A program made the translations under genes and the position numbers. The notes under the pieces were generated by a model. The model was not told where the DNA came from and ran no database searches. It saw only the letters and a list, made by a program, of their open reading frames with translations. Positions 1 to 9,154 of a stretch of DNA of 64,000 nucleotides are shown one piece after another. The stretch comes from Nostoc sp. ATCC 43529 (lineage in GTDB: Bacteria > Cyanobacteriota > Cyanobacteriia > Cyanobacteriales > Nostocaceae), in contig LWTK01000034.1 in the NCBI GenBank assembly GCA_003326205.1, forward strand, positions 143,326-207,325, written 5' to 3'. Every line of letters starts with the position of its first letter. The stretch's first letter is position 1.

Positions 1-712
1 GAAATATAACTCGCTGACTGGGAACATAACTTTCCATTACATAGGGACCGTTGCCAACAATTTGTTTTGGATCTGTGCCCGTTCCCCACATAGAAATAAA
101 CTTAGGATTTCCATTAGATTCACTTGTGCGAATTGCTTCCTGTAGAGCATGGGCTGGCATAATCGGAATACCGCCTACATATCTTACAAAAGGAGCAAAG
201 GGTTCTTGTATAGTGAATTCAACCCGGCGATCGTCGATTTTTGTTACCTTTGGCAAAGTGCCTTTTTCACCAACTTTTAAGGCATCTTTTAAAGAAGTTG
301 GGATTTTTGGATTCAGGTAGATTTCGTTATAAGTAAATACAACATCATCAGCAGTCATTGGCTTACCATCTGACCACTTAAGTCCTTCTCGCAGGGTGAT
401 TACAACCCGTTGTGCATCTTCAGAAGCTTCCCAAGATTCTGCCAAACCAGGTTCTAGTTTTGTAGTGATGGGATTCTCATTAATCAATGAGTCATAGATG
501 AACCCAAAAACGCTATATGCTGACTCATTTAAAGCATAATTAAAAGTTGAAGGTTCACTTAAAACCGCGCTCACAATTTGTGGCACTTGAGCAGCTGCGG
601 TTTTGAAGTTACTGGGGTTGCAGGCAGTAAGTGTGAGTGCTGTTGCTGAACTCAGAAGTATTGGTAACCAAAAATCTTTAATTGCTAGAAATATTTTCCT
701 CAAAAAACTCAT
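1..712 (-). CDS. Peptide-type ABC transporter substrate-binding lipoprotein (3' end cut by window)
   Basis: Reverse-strand translation from the ATG at 712 stays open for 237 codons to the window edge, so the C-terminal half is missing. The N-terminus has a basic stretch, a hydrophobic segment and a lipobox ending Leu-Thr-Ala-Cys near residue 31, so it is expected to be a membrane-anchored lipoprotein. The following sequence (LREGLKWSDGKPMTADDVVF, then P.MPAHAL and GNGPYVM) is typical of the SBP_bac_5 (OppA/DppA) family that delivers oligopeptides or similar solutes to an ABC permease. No permease genes are visible here. The substrate cannot be named. Confidence 0.88.
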   Translation of the reverse strand, partial: MSFLRKIFLAIKDFWLPILLSSATALTLTACNPSNFKTAAAQVPQIVSAVLSEPSTFNYALNESAYSVFGFIYDSLINENPITTKLEPGLAESWEASEDAQRVVITLREGLKWSDGKPMTADDVVFTYNEIYLNPKIPTSLKDALKVGEKGTLPKVTKIDDRRVEFTIQEPFAPFVRYVGGIPIMPAHALQEAIRTSESNGNPKFISMWGTGTDPKQIVGNGPYVMESYVPSQRVIF

Positions 713-1011
713 AATTTCAATACACGAATAAGAGAATTAATTTGCCTGAGACTATAGCCAACTAAGAAAGCTTTAGGTTTTATGAGAATACTGAATTTCA
801 CTATCTTGTAAAACCACTAGAGCTTCATGCTTACCAAATTATTGGGATGAGCGCTGAAAAATATTTTTATTGTATCTGAGTGTAACCGTGCATGATGAAC
901 TATACACTCTCTAATGAATAAAATGTTTTTTCAAGGATATTTCTAGCTAGATTCGCATGGATTTCAACCCTGATAATGATTAAATAGCCTCACTGGTACA
1001 GTCAAGAAAAG

Positions 1012-1497
1012 TTACTCTAAAGCAACTAGTAAAACAACAGCATAAGCGCATATACCTTCTTCCCGTCCAACAGGGCCTAATTTTTCATTAGTGGTAGCTT
1101 TGATGCCAATTTGATTTGGTTGTAATTCTAAAACCGTCGCTAATTTGTCGCGCATTTTGTGAATATGCGGTTTTAATTTGGGACGTTCTGCCACTACCAC
1201 CGAATCAATATTTCCTATCTGCCAGCCTTGCTCCCGAATTAGTTGATGTACTTGAGTTAATAGTATTAAACTATCTGCCCCCGCCCATTGGGGATCGCTG
1301 GGGGGAAAATAATGGCCAATATCCCCCAAAGATAATGCCCCAAGCATGGCATCCATAATGGCATGGGTGAGTACATCAGCGTCACTGTGACCCAACAAAC
1401 CGAGTTCGTGAGGAATTTCGATTCCTCCTAAAATTAAAGCGCGATCGCTTACCAATCGGTGAATATCGTAGCCGTTACCAATACGAATTTTAGTCAT
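1012..1497 (-). CDS. ispF: 2-C-methyl-D-erythritol 2,4-cyclodiphosphate synthase
   Basis: 161 residues, the normal length for IspF, which cyclises CDP-ME 2-phosphate in the MEP pathway for isoprenoids (carotenoids, phytol, quinones). Metal ligands are visible as D11 and H13 in GYDIHRL and H45 in [20 protein letters not shown] follows. The C-terminal [16 protein letters not shown] stretch is also family-typical. The start ATGACTAAA lies inside the last unit of a heptamer repeat, and there is no Shine-Dalgarno sequence upstream. trmD follows the same direction upstream on the minus strand, separated by 160 bp of repeat DNA. Confidence 0.96.
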   Translation of the reverse strand: MTKIRIGNGYDIHRLVSDRALILGGIEIPHELGLLGHSDADVLTHAIMDAMLGALSLGDIGHYFPPSDPQWAGADSLILLTQVHQLIREQGWQIGNIDSVVVAERPKLKPHIHKMRDKLATVLELQPNQIGIKATTNEKLGPVGREEGICAYAVVLLVALE

Positions 1498-1533
1498 TAG
1501 TCATTAGTTATTAGTCATTAGTCATTAGTCATT
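1491..1533. repeat. Heptamer array (TTAGTCA)n overlapping the ispF start
   Basis: About six tandem heptamers with one TTAGTTA variant. They belong to the short tandemly repeated repetitive sequences of heterocystous cyanobacteria. The first unit contributes the ATGAC of the ispF start codon region. Confidence 0.9.
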
Positions 1534-1584
1534 GAAAAAGAGGGGGCAGGAGGCAGAAGTTCTTAAATTTTGAATTTTGAATTT

Positions 1585-1620
1585 TGTTAGCGCAGCGTTA
1601 GCGAGTCCGCGAACGTCATT
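1585..1620. repeat. Dispersed cyanobacterial repeat (GCGCAGCGTTAGCGAGTCCG-type)
   Basis: The motif TTAGCGCAGCG...GAGTCCGCGAACGTCATT lies between AATTTTGAATTTTG and GGAATTG. Related GCGTAGCG/CTCGTAGAG-type copies occur near 7630-7710, 23755-23890 and 46360-46400. It is an interspersed palindromic repeat with no coding content. Confidence 0.65.
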
Positions 1621-1660
1621 TGGAATTGATTTGTCTCCCCATCTCTCCATGCCCCATGCC

Positions 1661-2356
1661 CTATTCCCCTGTCCCCTCCTCCCATTTTTCCAGGAGATCG
1701 GGACGGCGATCGCGTGTTTTTTGAATTTGTTGTTCGTAACGCCAGCGGGCGATGGCGGCGTGATTCCCAGACAGCAATACCTCTGGGACTTTTAAGCCAC
1801 GAAAATTCGCTGGGCGAGTGTATTGAGGATAGTCTAATAATCCCTCTTCAAAACTTTCTGCTGTCAACGACTGTGTTTTGGCTACGGTTCCTGGTAAAAG
1901 GCGCACTACGCCATTAATTAAAGCCATTGCTGGAATTTCGCCGCCAGTCAGAATAAAATCTCCTAAAGATACTTCACGAGTCACCAAATGCAGTACCCTC
2001 TCATCTACTCCTTCGTAATGCCCACAAATCACTACTAACTGGTCATAATTTGTTGCCAATTCTCGCAATAAAGGCTGATTAATTGTTTGACCCTGCGGAC
2101 TCATCAAAATAACTTCCCTTCGAGGTAGAATCGGCAGCGACTCTACAGCATTGAAAATTGGTTCTGGCTTCATTAGCATCCCTACGCCGCCACCATACGG
2201 TTCATCATCTACCTTACGGTGCTTGTCAGTTGTAAAGTCCCGTGGATTAATCAGATGCACTTGGGCAATCTGTTTAGCTAAGGCTTTACCCAGCAGTCCA
2301 GAACTCAGAACAGAGTGAAAACAGTCAGGAAAAAGTGTAACTATATCAAAACGCAC
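1661..2356 (-). CDS. trmD: tRNA (guanine-N1)-methyltransferase
   Basis: 231 residues, close to the usual TrmD length. The enzyme methylates G37 of tRNAs next to the anticodon and prevents +1 frameshifting. The N-terminus MRFDIVTLFPDCF, the DDEPYGGGVGM segment, the knot motif GHYEGVDERV and the SLGDFILTGGE segment that binds S-adenosylmethionine are all present. The start at 2356 is the first Met of the conserved N-terminus. It runs divergently from cphB across about 820 bp. Confidence 0.97.
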   Translation of the reverse strand: MRFDIVTLFPDCFHSVLSSGLLGKALAKQIAQVHLINPRDFTTDKHRKVDDEPYGGGVGMLMKPEPIFNAVESLPILPRREVILMSPQGQTINQPLLRELATNYDQLVVICGHYEGVDERVLHLVTREVSLGDFILTGGEIPAMALINGVVRLLPGTVAKTQSLTAESFEEGLLDYPQYTRPANFRGLKVPEVLLSGNHAAIARWRYEQQIQKTRDRRPDLLEKWEEGTGE

Positions 2357-2452
2357 AGTAATTCGTATTCAAGGACACTAATCTAAATAATGAATGTCTA
2401 GCAAACACAAGAAGCCAATGTTGGGTCAAACTACAGTTAAACTTTATCAATA

Positions 2453-2466
2453 GTATCTAAAAGTAC
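2453..2466 (+). promoter_or_regulatory. Putative NtcA site upstream of cphB
   Basis: GTATCTAAAAGTAC fits the NtcA consensus GTA-N8-TAC exactly. A -10-like TCTAAA lies at 2491-2496, 24 bp downstream, close to the spacing of NtcA-activated promoters. NtcA control of cyanophycin genes is known in Anabaena; binding here is inferred. Confidence 0.6.
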
Positions 2467-2716
2467 CAGGAGTGTTGATTTTAGATGGGATCTAAAGTTT
2501 TTCTAATTACTTAATTTATGTTTAAATGTTGTCACAAGTACATTTAAATTAATAATCATATCAAGTTAACAACTTTCAGGATGCATCGAGCCAGCCTCAG
2601 AAAAAAGCGTAGTCAGACCTGTTCATCCCCAATGTCAAAGGGGAAAACTGACACTTTAATGCCAGTTTATTCTCTTGACGGAAACCTGAAGCTAACAAGT
2701 AGACACAACCAAAGCC

Positions 2717-2752
2717 ACTTGTTAACCTTTGGGAATCCTAAGGTTAACAAGT
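2717..2752 (+). promoter_or_regulatory. Perfect 13-bp hairpin in the cphB leader
   Basis: ACTTGTTAACCTT pairs with AAGGTTAACAAGT across a 10-nt loop. No T-run follows, so it is not an intrinsic terminator. It could be an RNA structure of the cphB leader or a protein-binding palindrome. Confidence 0.5.
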
Positions 2753-3176
2753 TTGCAAAAGTTCAAGGACGCAATGTCTCTCCAGCACACTGGCTCTTAA
2801 ATGGGGAGAAACCCCACCAAAAAAGTGTCCTCTCTAGCTTACTAAGTAAGGACTATTTTGCCAGTCTGGAAATGGACAGGTGAAAAACAAGGCGCTAGCA
2901 GCAGCAAAAGGACAACAAACACGTTTAAACTGAGGTCTCGTGTGCGTTAAACAAGAATTTGGAAGTGTAGCCCAGGCTAATCCAAACTTCGCAAAAGTGT
3001 CCTCTCAGAAGTTGCAAAGCGCAAAAATCATCGGACTCCCGATCTTGTTAAATTCACACGCCATTCGCCACAAGCCGACGGCACTTCCTTCAAGTCGGGC
3101 GTTGCCCGCAAGGGCAAAGTGCCTTGGAAACCCGTCCACGGCGATGGCTCCTGAAGTTGTTGACAGGAGAAACACA

Positions 3177-4040
3177 ATGCCGGAATTAAAAGCTAAATCG
3201 CTGGAAATGAGGACACCCCAAGCAACTAAAACCGCCGTTCTAGTTATCGGAGGCGCAGAAGACAAAGTTCATGGGCGCGACATCCTAAGAACTTTTTTTG
3301 GACGTGCCGGTGCTAGCAAAGGCTATATTACAATTATTCCATCTGCCTCTCGCGAACCCGCTATCATCGGTGGTCGGTATATTCGGATTTTTGAAGAAAT
3401 GGGTGCCCAGAAGGTAGAGATTTTAGACATCCGCGAACGAGAACAGTGTGAAGCCTCCCAAATCAAAGCATCCTTAGAAGCCTGTAGTGGGGTATTTTTG
3501 ACCGGAGGAGACCAACTGCGTCTCTGTGGCGTATTGGCAGATACGCCAGCGATGGAAATTATCCGGCAGCGGGTGAGGTCAGGGCAACTTACCTTAGCAG
3601 GCACCAGCGCCGGAGCGGCAGTGATGGGGCATCATATGATTGCTGGCGGCGGTAGTGGAGAGTCGCCAAATCGTTCTTTAGTGGATATGGCAACGGGTTT
3701 GGGATTTATTCCTGAAGTGATCGTTGACCAGCACTTTCATAACCGCAATCGGATGGGACGGCTGATTAGCGCGATCGCAGCTCATCCCGATCGCTTGGGT
3801 ATTGGCATTGACGAAGATACTTGTGCTGTGTTTGAACGTGATGGCTGGCTACAAGTTATGGGTAAAGGCAGTGTCACCATTGTCGATCCCACTGAGGTCA
3901 CCCACACCAACGAACCTCATGTCGGTGCTAACGAACCCCTAACGGTGCATAATCTACGTCTGCATATCCTCAGCTATGGCGATCGCTTCCACCTGTACCA
4001 GCGCACTGTATTGCCTGCTGTACACCGAATCTCCAGCTGA
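3177..4040 (+). CDS. cphB: Cyanophycinase
   Basis: 287 residues starting MPELKAKSLEMRTPQ. The ATG at 3177 is chosen because AGGAGA lies 6 nt upstream and because known cyanophycinases start here; the frame is open further upstream but without family similarity. It is a cytoplasmic S51-type serine exopeptidase that releases beta-Asp-Arg dipeptides from cyanophycin. The nucleophile motif GTSAGAAVMG places the catalytic serine near residue 144, and GGDQLRL and VDQHFHNRNRMGRL are family hallmarks. It is followed by cphA, the classic cphBA pair for nitrogen storage turnover. An NtcA-type box lies in its upstream region. Confidence 0.96.
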   Translation: MPELKAKSLEMRTPQATKTAVLVIGGAEDKVHGRDILRTFFGRAGASKGYITIIPSASREPAIIGGRYIRIFEEMGAQKVEILDIREREQCEASQIKASLEACSGVFLTGGDQLRLCGVLADTPAMEIIRQRVRSGQLTLAGTSAGAAVMGHHMIAGGGSGESPNRSLVDMATGLGFIPEVIVDQHFHNRNRMGRLISAIAAHPDRLGIGIDEDTCAVFERDGWLQVMGKGSVTIVDPTEVTHTNEPHVGANEPLTVHNLRLHILSYGDRFHLYQRTVLPAVHRISS

Positions 4041-4496
4041 CGGGATAAAGTACCTAAGGTTACACTGAGTTGACCAGAAATTTTAGATTTGGGATTGGGG
4101 ATTTTAGATTAAAACAGGTTTTTGGTTTATCCTTCCGCACAAAGTTGGCGAAACCAATCTCAAAAACCCTTGTTTTGCAGCGTATCGTTATCCCGACTCG
4201 GCTTAGCTACGCTATGGTAAATCTAATGATTCAGAAAGCTTAAGTACCCTTGTGGTCTGTTTCAATCCCTTCAGGTTCAGCAGTCGCTCCTACGTGGAAA
4301 CCAAAAAGACCGCGCTGCTTCACCAAAATCGCCAGTCTAAAATCCTGTTAGAAGTTGACCGCTCATTTATTTCTTGTTGTAGAAAAATGATGAGAATAGC
4401 ATGTAAAAAGAAAAAACTGTTTGCAGTGAACAGTTTAGCGGTCAAATGCAGTAAGAAACTAGAATTTTGGTTCCGAATCTCCATCTACCTATTCCC
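4041..4496. other. cphB-cphA intergenic region
   Basis: 456 bp. Apart from the NtcA-type promoter at its left end there are short dispersed repeats (GGGATTGGGGATT; GCTTAGCTACGC) and no plausible gene. An 82-codon open stretch at 4252-4500 has no protein-like features. Confidence 0.6.
4050..4063 (+). promoter_or_regulatory. Putative NtcA site between cphB and cphA
   Basis: GTACCTAAGGTTAC matches GTA-N8-TAC exactly. The -10-like TAGATT (4084-4089, form TAN3T) starts 20 bp downstream, which is close to the canonical geometry of NtcA-activated promoters. It suggests a separate nitrogen-responsive promoter for cphA, 434 bp before its start codon. Confidence 0.65.
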
Positions 4497-7202
4497 ATGA
4501 GAATCCTCAAGATCCAGACCTTACGCGGCCCAAACTACTGGAGCATTCGACGCCACAAGCTGATCGTCATGCGCCTCGATTTAGAAAACCTTGCCGAGAC
4601 GCCCTCCAATGAAATCCCTGGCTTTTACGAAGGATTAGTTGAGGCGCTGCCAAGTCTGGAGGGTCACTATTGTTCCCCTGGCTGTCGTGGTGGTTTTCTG
4701 ATGCGAGTGAGAGAAGGCACGATGATGGGCCACATCGTGGAACATGTAGCATTAGAACTCCAAGAATTAGCTGGAATGCATGTCGGCTTTGGTCGCACTC
4801 GTGAAACTGCTACACCCGGAATTTACCAAGTAGTGATTGAGTACTTGAATGAGGAAGCAGGGCGTTACGCCGGACGAGCTGCGGTGCGGTTATGCCAGAG
4901 TATCATCGATCGCGGTCGCTATCCCAAAGCTGAACTGGAGCAAGATATCCAAGACCTGAAAGACTTTAGCCGTGATGCTTCCTTAGGCCCTTCTACGGAG
5001 GCGATCGTCAAAGAAGCCGAAAAAAGGGGTATTCCCTGGATGCCTCTAGAAGCCCGCTTTTTGATCCAGCTAGGCTACGGGGTCAACCAAAAGCGGATGC
5101 AGGCAACAATGACCGATAACACCAGCATTTTGGGTGTAGAACTAGCTTGCGACAAAGAAGCTACCAAACGCATCCTCGCAGCCGCTGGTGCCCCAGTACC
5201 CAGAGGTACAACCATCAACTTCTTGGACGATTTGGAAGAAGCCATTGAATACGTAGGCGGCTATCCAATTGTGATTAAGCCCCTTGATGGCAATCACGGA
5301 CGTGGTATCACCATTGATATCAGAACTTGGGAAGAAGCTGAAGCTGCTTATGAAGCTGCTAGACAAGTTTCTCGCTCAATTATTGTCGAAAGATATTATG
5401 TTGGGCGCGACCATAGGGTGCTAGTAGTAAATGGCAAAGTAGTCGCAGTAGCCGAACGCGTCCCAGCTCATGTGACTGGTAACGGCAGATCCACCATCGC
5501 CGAATTGATTGAAGAAACAAACCAAGACCCAAATCGTGGCGAAGGGCATGATAATGTCCTCACCAAAATTGAACTAGACCGCACCAGCTACCAACTGCTA
5601 GAAAGGCAAGGCTACACCTTAAACAGCGTACTACCAAAAGGTACTATTTGCTACCTGCGAGCAACAGCTAACTTGAGTACAGGTGGCATTGCCGTAGACC
5701 GTACCGACGAAATCCACCCAGAAAATATCTGGTTGGCACAAAGGGTAGTTAAGATTATCGGTTTGGACATCGCTGGCTTAGATATCGTCACCTCCGACAT
5801 TAGCCGTCCTCTACGAGAAGTAGATGGTGTGATTGTCGAAGTTAACGCCGCTCCGGGTTTTAGAATGCACGTCGCCCCCAGTGTTGGCATTCCCCGCAAC
5901 GTCGCCGGCGCGGTAATGGATATGTTGTTTCCCAACGAACAATCTTGCCAAATTCCGATTCTCAGCGTCACGGGTACCAATGGCAAAACCACCACTACCC
6001 GACTCCTAGCACATATTTATAAGCAGACTGGAAAAGTAGTAGGTTATACGACTACTGACGGAACATATATCGGTGATTACTTAGTAGAATCCGGCGATAA
6101 CACAGGCCCCCAAAGCGCCCACCTGATCCTGCAAGACCCCACAGTGGAGGTAGCAGTACTGGAAACGGCTCGTGGTGGAATTCTCCGCTCTGGGCTAGGC
6201 TTTGAAGCAGCCAATGTCGGCGTAATATTGAATGTAGCTGCCGACCACTTAGGAATAGGCGATATAGATACCATTGACCAGTTAGCTAACCTTAAGAGCG
6301 TAGTCGCAGAAGCCGTATTTCCCGATGGCTATGCAGTACTCAACGCCGACGATCGCCGCGTTGCTGCAATGTCAGAAAAAACTAAAGCCAACATTGCTTA
6401 CTTTACCATGAATCCCGACTCGGAATTGGTACGGAAGCACATCCAAAAGGGTGGAGTTGCAGCAGTATATGAAAATGGCTATCTGTCCATTGTCAAAGGC
6501 GATTGGACACACCGTATAGAAAGAGCAGAAAATATACCTTTAACAATGGGTGGACGTGCGCCGTTTATGATTGCCAACGCCTTAGCAGCAAGTTTGGCAG
6601 CATTCGTGCAAAACGTCACAATTGAGCAGATTCGTGCTGGTTTGAAGACCTTCCGGGCTTCCGTGAGTCAAACGCCGGGACGGATGAATTTGTTTAATTT
6701 AGGGAATTATAACGCCTTGGTGGACTATGCCCACAACCCGGCTAGTTACGAAGCTGTGGGTGCTTTCGTGCGGAACTGGACAACCGGACAACGCATTGGC
6801 GTAATTGGTGGCCCTGGCGATCGCCGTGACGAAGACTTTGTGACCTTGGGCAAACTAGCAGCACAAATTTTTGATTACATCATCGTCAAAGAAGACGATG
6901 ACACCAGAGGAAGACCGCGGGGATCGGCTGCTCAGTTGATTATTCAAGGCATTACCCAAGTTAAGCCTGATAGTCGCTACGAATCAATTTTGGATGAAAC
7001 ACAAGCGATTAACAAAGGCTTGGACATGGCACCCGATAACAGCTTAGTGGTGATTTTACCAGAAAGCGTTAGTCGGGCAATTAAATTAATTAGAGCGCGT
7101 GGTGTGGTTAAAGAAGAGACACACCAACAAAATACTGGTACAGCGATCGTCGATTCCCAAAATGGAGTTGCACCTTCTTCTGTAGTCAATACATTACTGT
7201 AG
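4497..7202 (+). CDS. cphA: Cyanophycin synthetase
   Basis: 901 residues, matching Anabaena CphA. The start at MRILKIQTLRGPNYWS is chosen because this is the conserved N-terminus; ten more in-frame codons exist upstream. The enzyme polymerises aspartate and arginine into multi-L-arginyl-poly-L-aspartate using ATP. It shows an N-terminal CphA-specific domain (1-160), an ATP-grasp domain (about 220-480, with PIVIKPLDGNHGRGI) for arginine addition, and a Mur-ligase-like domain with the P-loop GTNGKTTTTR near residue 493 for aspartate addition. It lies downstream of cphB and probably has its own NtcA-dependent promoter. Confidence 0.97.
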   Translation: MRILKIQTLRGPNYWSIRRHKLIVMRLDLENLAETPSNEIPGFYEGLVEALPSLEGHYCSPGCRGGFLMRVREGTMMGHIVEHVALELQELAGMHVGFGRTRETATPGIYQVVIEYLNEEAGRYAGRAAVRLCQSIIDRGRYPKAELEQDIQDLKDFSRDASLGPSTEAIVKEAEKRGIPWMPLEARFLIQLGYGVNQKRMQATMTDNTSILGVELACDKEATKRILAAAGAPVPRGTTINFLDDLEEAIEYVGGYPIVIKPLDGNHGRGITIDIRTWEEAEAAYEAARQVSRSIIVERYYVGRDHRVLVVNGKVVAVAERVPAHVTGNGRSTIAELIEETNQDPNRGEGHDNVLTKIELDRTSYQLLERQGYTLNSVLPKGTICYLRATANLSTGGIAVDRTDEIHPENIWLAQRVVKIIGLDIAGLDIVTSDISRPLREVDGVIVEVNAAPGFRMHVAPSVGIPRNVAGAVMDMLFPNEQSCQIPILSVTGTNGKTTTTRLLAHIYKQTGKVVGYTTTDGTYIGDYLVESGDNTGPQSAHLILQDPTVEVAVLETARGGILRSGLGFEAANVGVILNVAADHLGIGDIDTIDQLANLKSVVAEAVFPDGYAVLNADDRRVAAMSEKTKANIAYFTMNPDSELVRKHIQKGGVAAVYENGYLSIVKGDWTHRIERAENIPLTMGGRAPFMIANALAASLAAFVQNVTIEQIRAGLKTFRASVSQTPGRMNLFNLGNYNALVDYAHNPASYEAVGAFVRNWTTGQRIGVIGGPGDRRDEDFVTLGKLAAQIFDYIIVKEDDDTRGRPRGSAAQLIIQGITQVKPDSRYESILDETQAINKGLDMAPDNSLVVILPESVSRAIKLIRARGVVKEETHQQNTGTAIVDSQNGVAPSSVVNTLL

Positions 7203-7259
7203 TCAAAAGTCAAGGGTTAAAAGTCAAGCAGCTAAAAGTTTTTGACCCTTGACCCTTGA

Positions 7260-7436
7260 CTATTGTTTTTCTTGTTCCTGATTGGTTTCGTCACTGGGAG
7301 TTTTCATCTCCTCCTTAAAACCGCGTAGGGTTTTACCCAGTGCAGTTCCCAATTCGGGAATTTTTTTCGGCCCAAAAATCAGAATAGCGACGATCGCAAT
7401 TACACCGAGTTCTGGCCATCCTAGTCCAAACAACAT
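7260..7436 (-). CDS. tatA: Sec-independent translocase protein TatA/E
   Basis: 58 residues, MLFGLGWPELGVIAIVAILI followed by FGPKKIPELGTALGKTLRGFKEEM and a charged tail. One N-terminal transmembrane helix, the FGP hinge and an amphipathic helix define the TatA/B/E family, which forms the pore for export of folded twin-arginine proteins across thylakoid and plasma membranes. It is convergent with cphA, only 57 bp away. TatA rather than TatB is assigned from the short length and the FGPKKIPELG motif. Confidence 0.93.
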   Translation of the reverse strand: MLFGLGWPELGVIAIVAILIFGPKKIPELGTALGKTLRGFKEEMKTPSDETNQEQEKQ

Positions 7437-7737
7437 ACACAGTTCCTCTCAATAACTTTGAATTCGCTGTTCTGTATCAAGACTTAATCTTTATAAACGT
7501 CTCTATGATGTTTTTTTAGACCTCTTTAAGATTATCGTAACATCAAGGGTTTAAGACCCCAACCATTACACTTAGTATCAGTTTTGGGGTTTAAATCCCC
7601 AACTCCAACTGTCTTTAATGCGTGAATTTTGTTAGAGCAGCGATTCGCCGTGTCCGCGTACTCCTGCGGAGAAGCAAGCTACGCGTAGCGTCTCGTAGAG
7701 AGCGTCATTTTGAATTTTGAATTGTTAATCGTTTTGT
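7437..7737. other. Intergenic with dispersed palindromic repeat
   Basis: 301 bp. It contains an inverted GGTTTAAGACCCC/GGGGTTTAAATCCCC pair (7549-7603) and a copy of the GCAAGCTACGCGTAGCG/CTCGTAGAGAGCG dispersed repeat (7630-7710). The tatA promoter must lie at its left end. No gene is seen. Confidence 0.6.
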
Positions 7738-9120
7738 TTATTGCTGCTGAATTGGTAAACCTAACCAATCACTTAATTCATGAGCCAGCCATTGAACTTC
7801 TGCTTCCGAGTTGATACTGCCACCTGCACCACACAGTTGATACTTCCGCGTTCCTGCCCAAATAGTGAGTTGGGGCGCAACCTCGATTTTTGCACCGAGA
7901 AAGCCTGTTTGAGAGTGTTTTGGGACATAGACCAGCTTAGTAATATTTTCTCTTAAGGCTGGACGAGGACGATGGAACTTAAATCCCAACATTTCCCAGG
8001 TTAAAGCAATTTGTTGGCGATCGACCCGCAGACGGATGCCCAAAAACAAAGCAAACAGGACTGTGTTTGCCATTAAAAAGCTAGCGCCCCAAAAAGGGAG
8101 TGATATCAAACTCAAAATGAAGTTTGCCGGAAAAGGTGTCGTCATAACACCTATTGTCCACAAAAGGATAAACGAATTACAAGCGATCGCAAACAAACTT
8201 GTCAACCCAAATAACGGATGAAAGCCAACAGGAGGAATGAAAACTTTCAGAGAGTTTTCATCTTTAATAAGTTTGATTTTGCTACTACTTGGTTTTTGAA
8301 CGGCTACCGGAGCAAAGTTTCTTTGTAATACTTGAATTGCTTCAAAGGCAGAAGTTAAACGCCGCTCTAAACTAGGCTCAATCATCAACCTTAACCAATA
8401 GTTAAAAGCCAGACTGGAATTAGTTAAATGTTCAAACTGTATCCGCAAATCCCTTTGGGGAAAGTTGGCAGGATGAGTGCCTGTCATCAGATAAATTAAA
8501 GTTGCGCCTAAACTATAAAGGTCAGAAGCCGGAACCGTTTTACCACTAAATTGTTCTGGTGGCATATAGCCGTAGGTTCCCACAATAGTAATTGTCCCGC
8601 CTTCAGTGGCAGCCACATTCTGTACTGAGCCAAAATCTACTAGATAAACTTGCCCTGCACTATTGCCAGACCTATCACCTAATAAAATATTGCTAGGCTT
8701 AATGTCGCGGTGGACAACAGGCGGGTTTTGCTGATGGAGATAAATCAAAATTTCCAAAACAGCTTTAGCGATTTCTTTGGTTTGTACTTCTGTAAAAGCA
8801 CGTTCACTTTTTAAATATTGCTCTAGAGTTTTTGCTGGAATATAAGTTTGTACTAAGGCGAATCCTTTTTGTTGAGGAGAATAAATTTCAAAATAATTTA
8901 AATAACGAGGAATACAAGGATGTGCTAGATTTTTTAAGGTTTCGGCTTCTCGTTCAAATAACTTCAAATCATCCCATTCAAAGTCATTGCTAAAAGTGAG
9001 TAACTTAATAACAACTAATTCCTGAGTTTCTAAATCCCAAGCTAGTAGGGTTCTTCGCCCAGCTTTTTTTCCTAATATTTGCTTTACCTCGTAGCGATCG
9101 CCTAATATTTGACCACTCAT
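7738..9120 (-). CDS. Ser/Thr protein kinase, membrane-anchored
   Basis: 460 residues. The kinase domain spans about 8-270 with the VAIK-type lysine K39, HRDIKPSN at 137-144 and DFG at 162-164, so it should be active. The glycine-rich loop is unusual: LGKKAGRRTL instead of GxGxxG. Two hydrophobic segments near 298-360 act as membrane anchors, followed by a conserved cytoplasmic-looking tail of about 95 residues (RLRVDRQQIALTWE...YQLCGAGGSINSEAE). It lies 34 bp downstream of a paralogue of the same layout, so the two are a tandem duplication and may be co-transcribed. Its substrates are unknown. Confidence 0.88.
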   Translation of the reverse strand: MSGQILGDRYEVKQILGKKAGRRTLLAWDLETQELVVIKLLTFSNDFEWDDLKLFEREAETLKNLAHPCIPRYLNYFEIYSPQQKGFALVQTYIPAKTLEQYLKSERAFTEVQTKEIAKAVLEILIYLHQQNPPVVHRDIKPSNILLGDRSGNSAGQVYLVDFGSVQNVAATEGGTITIVGTYGYMPPEQFSGKTVPASDLYSLGATLIYLMTGTHPANFPQRDLRIQFEHLTNSSLAFNYWLRLMIEPSLERRLTSAFEAIQVLQRNFAPVAVQKPSSSKIKLIKDENSLKVFIPPVGFHPLFGLTSLFAIACNSFILLWTIGVMTTPFPANFILSLISLPFWGASFLMANTVLFALFLGIRLRVDRQQIALTWEMLGFKFHRPRPALRENITKLVYVPKHSQTGFLGAKIEVAPQLTIWAGTRKYQLCGAGGSINSEAEVQWLAHELSDWLGLPIQQQ

Positions 9121-9154
9121 AAAAAGTAAAAATCTAAAAAATTATTTATTTTGT

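Larger units (their letters stand above)
2357..3176. other. Long trmD-cphB intergenic region / probable cphB leader
   Basis: 820 bp without a recognisable gene. It holds an NtcA-type box (2453-2466), a strong hairpin (2717-2752) and open stretches of 100 codons (2581-2883) and 79 codons fused in frame to cphB. Neither open stretch resembles a known protein; they are probably non-coding. If transcription starts downstream of the NtcA-type box, the cphB transcript carries a leader of about 670 nt. Confidence 0.6.

Noticed and set aside
2581..2883. 100-codon open stretch in the cphB upstream region
   Set aside because: No recognisable family, odd composition, overlaps a strong hairpin; reported only as leader DNA.
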